Source of the DNA: Bacteroidales bacterium
Lineage (GTDB): Bacteria > Bacteroidota > Bacteroidia > Bacteroidales > ML635J-15
Direction: 5' to 3'
Assembly (NCBI GenBank): GCA_017997855.1
Contig: JAGOEF010000052.1
Location: forward strand, 1 to 9,072
Length of the DNA stretch: 9,072 nucleotides
Shown in pieces: positions 1 through 5,787 of the stretch (the first letter of the stretch is position 1; each line of letters opens with the position of its first letter). Under the pieces are notes generated by a model. That model worked only from the letters and a program-made list of their open reading frames with translations, was not told the DNA's origin and searched no databases. The translations under genes were made by a program, and so were the position numbers.

Positions 1-211
1 ACTCCCGGCTCTCGACATCGAACTGAACTTTGATTTTTTCTCCTATAACCATTTTGTCGAGTTCTACTCGATTATTCCATGTGGTTAGGCACACGGTTTT
101 GGGGTATTCATCAAGGGTTTCGATAACAAATGATTGCTTTTTCCAACTTCCGTTTTTTCCTTCTCCACTCTGCGGTGCATGAATCTGTAAAATCTTCCCG
201 GTAATTTCCAT
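1..211 (-). CDS. DUF3127 domain protein, partial (C-terminus beyond left edge)
   Basis: The minus strand reads openly from an ATG at 211 to the window edge, giving the first 70 residues. It begins MEITGKILQI and then has a G-S-W-K-K-Q segment, an F-V-I-E-T strand and a Y-P-K-T-V-C-L-T-T-W-N block. This pattern of short beta strands is what I recognise as DUF3127, a small Bacteroidota family. Its molecular role is not established; the strand-rich layout suggests an OB-like fold, which is inference. No Shine-Dalgarno sequence precedes the ATG, as is usual in this phylum. It is divergently arranged with the membrane-protein gene starting at 300, sharing an 88-base AT-rich spacer. Family assignment is fairly confident; function is not. 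Confidence 0.8.
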   Translation of the reverse strand, partial: MEITGKILQIHAPQSGEGKNGSWKKQSFVIETLDEYPKTVCLTTWNNRVELDKMVIGEKIKVQFDVESRE

Positions 212-299
212 AGTTTTTGTTTTGTTCGTAAAAATAATAATTTCCACGGATTCTTAAAATGAAAAAATTTTAATTTTACTGCATAATTAAATAAATGCT

Positions 300-980
300 A
301 TGGGCACTTATCAAAAAATATTTCAATATCAACGGAGGCTGCTGCTGTTCTTCTACGCTTTTTTTTGTCTCCTGATGATTTATCCGATAGTCTTGCTGCT
401 GCAATTGATGCAAATCGATAATACAGCTTTACTAATCCTGTGTCCTCTCGTTTTCATAATAATATGCGCACTGGCCGGCAGCTACCTGTTTGTAATATCG
501 TACATCCCGCTTAAGTTGGTTGACGCATTCGACGAAGTACGAAATAAAATTGCTTCCGAAGAAATTACAGGAGTCGGTGAATTCGCTGATTATATTAATC
601 GTTTTACGGTTAATTTCTTTAATTTTCGTTTTTTCGATGTGATGCACAATGCCATTTTTGTTAAAAGCAAATCGAGGGTATTTTTGTCGGAGCATCTAAC
701 TTCCGATAATATAAGTGACATTGATTCTTTATGGAAAATAGCTTCGTCACAGGAGGATATCCATCCAATCGGCTGGGTCGAAATGCATGGTGAAAAAAGT
801 TTTGCCATGCTGATTCCCATCTGGTTCGGCAAAGAATATCTTGGAATGATGATTATGTATTTGCGTCAGAAACCCGGTAAGTTTTTCACGGGAATGATTC
901 GCGATTACGAAGAATTGTTTATCGACGACCAGTTGCTTCATATTGTCAATTTAAACCGCAAGCAGCTTTCGGAAGAATAA
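300..980 (+). CDS. Two-helix membrane protein with GAF-like cytoplasmic domain, function unknown
   Basis: This 226-residue protein has two hydrophobic segments, about residues 14-36 and 43-68, joined by a very short loop (Q-I-D-N-T). A charged stretch follows (about 69-90, with D-E-V-R-N-K) that resembles a signalling linker. The C-terminal half ends with a hydrophobic strand, a turn and another strand (S-F-A-M-L-I-P-I-W-F-G-K-E-Y-L-G-M-M around 167-184), then an amphipathic helix with D-Y-E-E-L-F and L-L-H-I-V-N. That order is typical of the end of a GAF domain, but the domain is short and I see no kinase, cyclase or output module, so a GAF assignment is inference. The gene ends six bases before the HAD phosphatase, which suggests co-transcription. 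There is no recognisable ribosome binding site. A sensor-like or accessory membrane role is possible; no function can be assigned. Confidence 0.75.
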   Translation: MGTYQKIFQYQRRLLLFFYAFFCLLMIYPIVLLLQLMQIDNTALLILCPLVFIIICALAGSYLFVISYIPLKLVDAFDEVRNKIASEEITGVGEFADYINRFTVNFFNFRFFDVMHNAIFVKSKSRVFLSEHLTSDNISDIDSLWKIASSQEDIHPIGWVEMHGEKSFAMLIPIWFGKEYLGMMIMYLRQKPGKFFTGMIRDYEELFIDDQLLHIVNLNRKQLSEE

Positions 981-986
981 GCCGGG

Positions 987-1853
987 ATGACTCAAACTGC
1001 CGAATCAAAATCATTAGCATCGATAAAAATGTTCGTTACCGATTATGACGGTACGCTGGCTGCATGCAATGGCAGGGTAAGTAAATTCAACACCGACGCA
1101 CTGAAACTTCTGGGCAAACACAATATTGTCCGGGTAATTGCCACAGGCCGCTCGCTCTTTTCGCTGTCGCAGGTAATTGATGATGATTTTCCGGTTGATT
1201 ACCTTGTTTTTTCATCGGGAGCCGGAGTTATGCAATTTGCCACGGGAGAAATATTTTTCAGTCACTGTTTCGATTCCGATAGCATTGAACACATTGCGCA
1301 TTGGCTGTCGCAGAATAATTACAACTACATGGTTCATAAGCCGGTTCCCGACAATCATTATTTTTATGCAAGCCCTTCAGGTGGCGGACACCCTGACTTT
1401 TCAAGAAGAATCAGTCATTACAGCCAACTTGGGGTTGAATTACTGATAAATCTGCCCGCAGCAGCTGCCCAGTTTTTGGTGATATGCGACAACCACGGGG
1501 ATGATTACGAGCGTATTGAAGCATATTTTGTTGAACATAAAGTAATAAAAACAACTTCACCCTTCGATGGAGAAAGCCTTTGGGTCGAAATATTCCCCAA
1601 GGGAGTTTCAAAAGCCACCGGTATTGAATTTCTTTGCGAAAAACTGAATATTTCGAATCGTGAGACCGTTGTATGCGGGAACGATTACAATGACCTCGAT
1701 ATGCTGGAGTGGTCGGAGCATCCTTTTGTCACCCTGAATGCTCCTGAAAGTTTGTTGTCGAGCTTTAGCAATATTCCCAAAAACACCGATGACGGTGTGG
1801 CTGTACTTATTAAAGAAATATTGAATAAAACAATCGTAGCTACCTTGCAATAA
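987..1853 (+). CDS. Cof-type (HAD subfamily IIB) phosphatase
   Basis: A 288-residue soluble HAD hydrolase. Motif I is F-V-T-D-Y-D-G-T-L, with nucleophile Asp19 and acid/base Asp21. Motif II is I-A-T-G-R-S (Thr53). Motif III lysine lies in F-P-K-G-V-S-K (Lys205 or Lys209; in the Cof family the K-G-x-x-K lysines are conserved). Motif IV is G-N-D-Y-N-D (Asp233, Asp236). A cap of about 120 residues sits between motifs II and III, which is the C2/IIB arrangement of Cof, YidA and sugar or phosphoglycolate-type phosphatases. All catalytic residues are present, so it should be an active Mg-dependent phosphatase, but the substrate cannot be read from sequence. The ATG at 987 follows the membrane-protein stop by six bases. 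The last 14 bases overlap the convergent T9SS gene, and no terminator hairpin separates them. Confidence 0.93.
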   Translation: MTQTAESKSLASIKMFVTDYDGTLAACNGRVSKFNTDALKLLGKHNIVRVIATGRSLFSLSQVIDDDFPVDYLVFSSGAGVMQFATGEIFFSHCFDSDSIEHIAHWLSQNNYNYMVHKPVPDNHYFYASPSGGGHPDFSRRISHYSQLGVELLINLPAAAAQFLVICDNHGDDYERIEAYFVEHKVIKTTSPFDGESLWVEIFPKGVSKATGIEFLCEKLNISNRETVVCGNDYNDLDMLEWSEHPFVTLNAPESLLSSFSNIPKNTDDGVAVLIKEILNKTIVATLQ

Positions 1854-2850
1854 TAAAATTTACGGGAGCCATCAGTTTATTTTCGAAAACTATGCAATAT
1901 ACACCTGTAGCCATGCTGCTCACGTCGATATACTGCGAATTGCCTGTATGGACCAGAGCCCCGGAAGCGTTATACACATAGTAATTCTCATTTTCAACAG
2001 GCATATCAACAACAATCCTGTCGCTGGCCGGATTCGGGTACACTGATGCCCATTGCTTTGTGGCAGAACCGACTCCGACACCCGCAATTACAGGCTGATA
2101 GCGCAACACTTCGGTTTCTTCCGGATTTGAGCCCATGCTTTCGACCGTAGTAACCCCATAAACCAAAACTGCACCCGTATAATCTTCGTGAAACCAGTAG
2201 TAATAATCGTCTTCTACGGTAAGTACATCGGTTGGCATGCCTTCGACAATTTCGTAAGTTCCGTTGAATATTTCGGTAATATGAATGCGCAAAACGTCTT
2301 CGAGAATTGTACCGTTGGGAAGCATCAGGGTGCCTTGTGCATCGGCATCCATTTCGACTTCGGCACCGGTAATATCCATGTCGAGACCCGATGCATACAG
2401 CATTCCGCTATAAGTACACGTGTAATTATGCCCGGCTGTAAAAGGGAATGTAAACACGGTTGCACTGTCGTCGGCATAATGCATCACCATGTCGCCGGTA
2501 ACGCCCTTGCGCGCCATGTAGTAATTGCCACTTACGTAATAAAAGTATCCATCAGCCTGATCGCTTCCCTCGGCCAGTGTAGCGCTCTGAAAATTTTCAT
2601 ATTCGGGAGTCTCGGCAGGGTCAAGGTAAAAGAATTCGAGCGAACTGCCATCGGTTAACGCAGATAAATCCCAGACCTTCGACGTAACCGGACCGGTACC
2701 ACTCAGTTCAAAACCGAATGTATTGATGTTCTTATAGCGCAGCGTATCGCCAATCTGAGGAATCTGATTGACACCCGAAATGGTGACCAATTGCGCAATA
2801 ACCGGAGCTGTCAGAGCAACTGCAAGCAATAGGAGTAATGACTTTTTCAT
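1840..2850 (-). CDS. Secreted protein with T9SS type A sorting domain, unknown function
   Basis: 336 residues from the ATG at 2850. That start is chosen because it gives a textbook signal peptide: M-K-K, a leucine-rich core, then A-P-V-I-A-Q with cleavage near residue 20. The frame stays open upstream, but the earlier ATG would bury the signal. The C-terminal 73 residues match the type IX secretion sorting domain: W-A-S-V-Y-P-N-P-A-S-D-R near 267-278, then a hydrophobic strand, Y-N-A-S-G, I-D-V-S-S-M-A-T-G-V-Y and a terminal strand ending I-I-A-R. The protein should therefore cross the outer membrane via T9SS and be released or surface-anchored. The middle (about 21-260) is acidic and rich in Asp, Tyr, Thr and Gly, probably a beta-sandwich. 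I see no catalytic motif. Its last bases overlap the phosphatase gene tail-to-tail. Confidence 0.88.
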   Translation of the reverse strand: MKKSLLLLLAVALTAPVIAQLVTISGVNQIPQIGDTLRYKNINTFGFELSGTGPVTSKVWDLSALTDGSSLEFFYLDPAETPEYENFQSATLAEGSDQADGYFYYVSGNYYMARKGVTGDMVMHYADDSATVFTFPFTAGHNYTCTYSGMLYASGLDMDITGAEVEMDADAQGTLMLPNGTILEDVLRIHITEIFNGTYEIVEGMPTDVLTVEDDYYYWFHEDYTGAVLVYGVTTVESMGSNPEETEVLRYQPVIAGVGVGSATKQWASVYPNPASDRIVVDMPVENENYYVYNASGALVHTGNSQYIDVSSMATGVYCIVFENKLMAPVNFIIAR

Positions 2851-2883
2851 TGAATTGTGTTTTGGTTTATGGATATAAAAATA

Positions 2884-2901
2884 CAAATTCAAATACAAAT
2901 A
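2884..2901. repeat. Three tandem 6-bp units (CAAATT, CAAATA, CAAATA)
   Basis: Read on the minus strand the units are TATTTG, TATTTG and AATTTG, upstream of the secreted-protein gene starting at 2850. Each TTTG sits one mismatch from the Bacteroidota -7 consensus TAnnTTTG (GATATTTG, TGTATTTG, TGAATTTG). The stretch probably contains the promoter of that gene, but which unit is used cannot be decided from sequence. Confidence 0.4.
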
Positions 2902-2983
2902 TCAAAATTTTGTACATCGGTTTACAGTCAGTTTTTTGTTTATAAATAGTTGAAGCCGGCTTTAATCATTAAGTTCATTTCAC

Positions 2984-2991
2984 TATTTTTG
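2984..2991 (+). promoter_or_regulatory. dnaX promoter, -7 element TATTTTTG
   Basis: TATTTTTG is an exact match to the Bacteroidota primary sigma factor -7 consensus TAnnTTTG. It lies 17 bases before the dnaX ATG at 3009, so transcription would start only about ten bases ahead of the start codon. The -33 element is weak: TTTA at 2961-2964 is about 19 bases upstream and one mismatch from TTTG. Position and match make this the best promoter call in the window. Confidence 0.6.
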
Positions 2992-3008
2992 CCCTAATCG
3001 AACAGCGT

Positions 3009-4841
3009 ATGGATAATTTTATCGTATCAGCACGAAAGTACAGACCCGACAACTTTATGTCGGTAGTGGGGCAGGACAGCATTACGCGTACCCTGAAAAA
3101 TGCAATAAAAACACGGCAGCTGGCTCAGGCTTATCTTTTTTGCGGGCCGAGAGGTGTGGGCAAAACAACCTGCGCCCGTATTTTTGCCAAAACAATAAAC
3201 TGTATAAACATAAGCCCTGAGTTCGAAGCATGCAACGAATGCGAATCGTGTAAAACCTTCAACGAATCGCGCTCGATGAATATTCATGAGCTAGATGCAG
3301 CGTCGAATAATTCGGTCGACGATATCCGCAACCTGATTGATCAGGTCCGCATTCCGCCTCAGGTAGGCCGCTACAGTGTGTATATTATCGACGAGGTTCA
3401 TATGCTCTCGACTCCGGCATTCAACGCATTTCTCAAAACACTCGAAGAGCCGCCAAAACATGTAATTTTCATTCTGGCAACCACCGAAAAACACAAGATA
3501 ATACCCACCATTTTATCACGTTGTCAGATTTTCGATTTTAACCGGATCAGCATTCACCACATAACCGAGCGTTTGCAGTTTGTTGCCGACAGCGAGCATA
3601 TTACTGCCGACCCCGATGCACTGTCGATTATTGCACAAAAAGCCGACGGAGCCATGCGTGACGCCTTGTCGATATTCGACCAGATCGTAAGTTTTTCGGG
3701 CAACAACATCACCTACAATACAACCATCGAAAACCTGAATGTTCTCAATTACGATTACTATTTCAGAATAACTACGGCCTTACTCAACGGAAATTATCCC
3801 GAAGCGCTGTCGGTGTTCAGTGAGGTTATTGAAGAAGGCTTCGACGGGGGAATTTTTGTGAGCGGGCTGGCAAGTCATTTCAGGGATCTGCTGATGTGCA
3901 AAGACCCGGGAACAGTTAAGCTGCTCGAGGTTGGGGTGAATATTCAGAAACGCTACCACGAAGTGTCGTCGGAATGCCCTGTTGATTTTCTTTTTTCAGC
4001 CATCGAGTTAGCCAACGAGGCCGATTATAAGTATAAAAACGTTCGTAACAAAAGACTGCTGGTCGAAATTTGCCTCCTCAAAATATCGCAGGCAGGTTCA
4101 CCCGCAACAGTAAAAACCGAAAGGCCACAGGTAGTGGCTGCCGAGCCTGCAAAGCCATATCAGCAGGCAACGCAGGCGAGTAAACCAACTCCGCAGCCAG
4201 TTCCTCCTACACAGCATAAACCCGTGACAGCTGAACCCGAAACACCTAAAACTGTCAACACCAACGAAAGTAAACCTGAACCGGTTGTTGCTCAGGCAGA
4301 TCGTCCTGCGCCTGCAACAGAACCCCTGATTACACCACCAACTACAGTGGTGCAAAACGGAAGCACAACCATACCCACCATGTCGGCATTTTCGATTAAA
4401 AACATCGGAAAGCAAAGCACATCAGCCACACACAACGAAGTTGCAAGCACCAGCGATAAAACAGAGGTGACCGGCGAAGATGCATTCGACAATGACAAAC
4501 TCAGTCATGTCTGGGACCAGTTTTCGCTTAAGCTTGAGGAAAAACCCCGTCTGCATCAGCTTTTCAAAAACACCCGACCGGTAATTCTTCGTGAGGCCAT
4601 CCTCGAAATCACCCTTGCGAACAAGGGTTTGCTCGACATGGTCGAAACCATTAAACCCGAGTTGCTTCAATTCATAAAAGTGCAGTTAAACAACAAGAAT
4701 ATCGAAATTCAGTTGCAGATAGCCGAATTACCTGATACAGGCGAAGGACTGCTCTATACGGATGAAGAAAAACTGAAATATATGATTAATAAGAAACCTG
4801 AAATAAACAACCTGATGCAACAGCTCGATTTAGGATTGTAG
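3009..4841 (+). CDS. dnaX: DNA polymerase III subunit gamma/tau
   Basis: A 610-residue clamp-loader ATPase that helps load the sliding clamp at the replication fork. The N-terminal AAA+ core is complete: Walker A G-P-R-G-V-G-K-T (46-53), a zinc site with Cys65, Cys75, Cys78 and Cys81, Walker B I-I-D-E-V-H-M-L (126-133), sensor 1 A-T-T-E-K-H-K (157-163), and the S-R-C motif with arginine finger Arg171. G-A-M-R-D-A-L-S further on is the sensor 2 region. Domain III follows to about residue 360. A low-complexity linker rich in Pro, Thr, Gln and Lys (about 365-455) then leads to a C-terminal domain (about 490-610), likely the tau part that contacts polymerase. I see no convincing slippery heptamer, so a separate gamma product is not supported. 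The gene is preceded by its own promoter and overlaps the Rrf2 gene by 12 bases. Confidence 0.97.
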   Translation: MDNFIVSARKYRPDNFMSVVGQDSITRTLKNAIKTRQLAQAYLFCGPRGVGKTTCARIFAKTINCINISPEFEACNECESCKTFNESRSMNIHELDAASNNSVDDIRNLIDQVRIPPQVGRYSVYIIDEVHMLSTPAFNAFLKTLEEPPKHVIFILATTEKHKIIPTILSRCQIFDFNRISIHHITERLQFVADSEHITADPDALSIIAQKADGAMRDALSIFDQIVSFSGNNITYNTTIENLNVLNYDYYFRITTALLNGNYPEALSVFSEVIEEGFDGGIFVSGLASHFRDLLMCKDPGTVKLLEVGVNIQKRYHEVSSECPVDFLFSAIELANEADYKYKNVRNKRLLVEICLLKISQAGSPATVKTERPQVVAAEPAKPYQQATQASKPTPQPVPPTQHKPVTAEPETPKTVNTNESKPEPVVAQADRPAPATEPLITPPTTVVQNGSTTIPTMSAFSIKNIGKQSTSATHNEVASTSDKTEVTGEDAFDNDKLSHVWDQFSLKLEEKPRLHQLFKNTRPVILREAILEITLANKGLLDMVETIKPELLQFIKVQLNNKNIEIQLQIAELPDTGEGLLYTDEEKLKYMINKKPEINNLMQQLDLGL

Positions 4842-5261
4842 GTTGAATGGTTTGAAATTCAGTTTATTTACATCTCCCAGGTTGGTTGAACGCATGTGCT
4901 GCTCGAAATTTTTTCCGATAGAACTTGCAATACACTCCAAAATGCACTGGCCCATAACACATTCCCTGTAATCGAGAGGACAGGCTCCCAGTTCGAGTTT
5001 TCCCTCGATGGCCTCGTAAATGTCCAACAAGGTGATGTTTTCGGGGTTTTTGTTCAACCAGAATCCACCGGCAGGACCACGCGACGACTTAAGCAAACCT
5101 GCTTTAACAAGTCGTTGCAGCACTTTGGCTATATGATGCTTGCTCGAACCTGTAATTTCGGTAATTTGTGTGGCATTTAACGGATGACGCGAACGCGATA
5201 CAAGAGCCATGCTGTGCAGCGCAATACCAACGGCTTCGGAGATAGCGATTACTTTAGACAT
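4830..5261 (-). CDS. Rrf2-family transcriptional regulator, probably Fe-S or redox sensing
   Basis: 143 residues. An N-terminal winged helix-turn-helix has the Rrf2 signature: helix-turn-helix around residues 28-55 (A-T-Q-I-T-E-I-T-G-S-S then V-L-Q-R-L-V-K-A-G-L-L) and wing S-R-G-P-A-G-G-F-W-L near 60-69, followed by the dimerisation helix. The cysteine region holds Cys94, Cys101, Cys106 and Cys110. In IscR and NsrR three cysteines here bind a Fe-S cluster, so cluster or redox sensing is likely, though the spacing differs and there is a fourth cysteine. It is the last gene of the hydG operon, starting five bases after the second TM1266 gene, which suggests it controls hydrogenase maturation genes or itself (inference). 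No Shine-Dalgarno sequence is visible. It ends inside the dnaX stop region. Confidence 0.92.
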   Translation of the reverse strand: MSKVIAISEAVGIALHSMALVSRSRHPLNATQITEITGSSKHHIAKVLQRLVKAGLLKSSRGPAGGFWLNKNPENITLLDIYEAIEGKLELGACPLDYRECVMGQCILECIASSIGKNFEQHMRSTNLGDVNKLNFKPFNLQS

Positions 5262-5266
5262 AAAAA

Positions 5267-5509
5267 TTAAAATATCATTTCCTGAACTTCGACACCCTCT
5301 GTTGCTGCCAACTTACTCCGAAACAACTGTTTTTGTTCTTCGTCACCGGTAATATCAACTATTATGATGCCACCACCCAGTTCTAGTCGGTTTATTCCCA
5401 AACGGGTTCTGACTATGCATCCAAAACCGGTCATCAGTTTTTGCACTTCATCGTAGGCAATATCAGGCTTCCTGATAAATATGCCAATTATTTCGTATTC
5501 GTGTTTCAT
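5267..5509 (-). CDS. TM1266-family putative iron-only hydrogenase system regulator, copy 2
   Basis: 80 residues with the beta-alpha-beta-beta-alpha-beta layout of a small ACT/NikR-C-like domain. Recognisable family marks are I-V-R-T-R-L-G-I-N (about 32-40), the strand G-G-G-I-I-I-V-D-I-T-G-D (about 45-56) and the end G-V-E-V-Q-E-M-I-F. TM1266-type proteins are found next to [FeFe]-hydrogenase maturation genes and are annotated as putative regulators; their ligand and target are not established. This copy differs clearly from the neighbouring one but shares the R-T-R/K-T-R, I-I-x-x-x-I-x-G-D and x-V-x-x-M-x-F positions. There is no DNA-binding domain, so it would act through a partner, perhaps the Rrf2 protein encoded five bases downstream. 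Confidence 0.85.
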   Translation of the reverse strand: MKHEYEIIGIFIRKPDIAYDEVQKLMTGFGCIVRTRLGINRLELGGGIIIVDITGDEEQKQLFRSKLAATEGVEVQEMIF

Positions 5510-5514
5510 AGTGT

Positions 5515-5772
5515 TCAGGCTTTAAATCGCATCTGCTTCACTTCGATGCCTCCAATTTCGTTTAAATCATTAAAAAGCGACTGTAATTCGGTTTGGTCAC
5601 CCTGAATTTCAAGTATTATTAAACCATTCCGGCTGCATTTAAGTTCATTCACTTCGTGAAAGCCCATGCGAGTTTTAATGATCTGTCGGTGCGCCGAAAG
5701 TACCTTCTGTGTTTTCCCTGCTTCTTTGATGCGGTCTTTAACGTTGATGCCGAGAATTATTAATTCGTTCAT
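5515..5772 (-). CDS. TM1266-family putative iron-only hydrogenase system regulator, copy 1
   Basis: 85 residues, same fold and family as the next gene. It starts with strand M-N-E-L-I-I-L-G-I-N-V, continues with a helix, I-I-K-T-R-M-G-F-H-E-V, then the strand G-L-I-I-L-E-I-Q-G-D and a final G-G-I-E-V-K-Q-M-R-F. The Q-G-D/T-G-D turn and the M-x-F end are shared with copy 2. It starts 15 bases after the hydG stop and ends five bases before copy 2, so all are very probably one transcript. A ligand-binding dimer or a heterodimer with copy 2 is the natural reading of the fold, but this is inference. Family membership rests on sequence pattern and on the hydG neighbourhood. Confidence 0.87.
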   Translation of the reverse strand: MNELIILGINVKDRIKEAGKTQKVLSAHRQIIKTRMGFHEVNELKCSRNGLIILEIQGDQTELQSLFNDLNEIGGIEVKQMRFKA

Positions 5773-5787
5773 AGGTTTTAGATTTAG

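Noticed and set aside
212..299. Possible promoters or hairpins in the AT-rich spacer between DUF3127 and the membrane-protein gene
   Set aside because: No TAnnTTTG match and no stable stem was found. Promoters must exist here, but none can be placed.
2188..2658. Plus-strand open frame of 156 codons antisense to the secreted-protein gene
   Set aside because: It lies wholly inside a gene with a signal peptide and sorting domain. Its translation has no domain pattern and reads as a reverse-frame artefact.
2851..2898. Upstream ATG at 2898 extending the secreted protein by 16 residues
   Set aside because: The extension would place the lysine-leucine signal peptide internally and would overlap the likely promoter; the ATG at 2850 is far better.
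4333..4352. Inverted repeat CACCAC-n8-GTGGTG
   Set aside because: It lies inside the Pro/Thr-rich dnaX linker, where codons for Thr and Pro repeat. There is no T run or other sign of a terminator.
4080..4640. Programmed frameshift in dnaX producing a short gamma form
   Set aside because: No run matching A-AAA-AAG or another good slippery heptamer, and no long A run, was found in the linker; short runs such as AAAAAC do not fit the frame.
5650..5662. Palindrome TTCACTTCGTGAA resembling the hydE upstream repeats
   Set aside because: It is inside the coding sequence of TM1266 copy 1 and is explained by codons for His, Glu and Val; no regulatory position.
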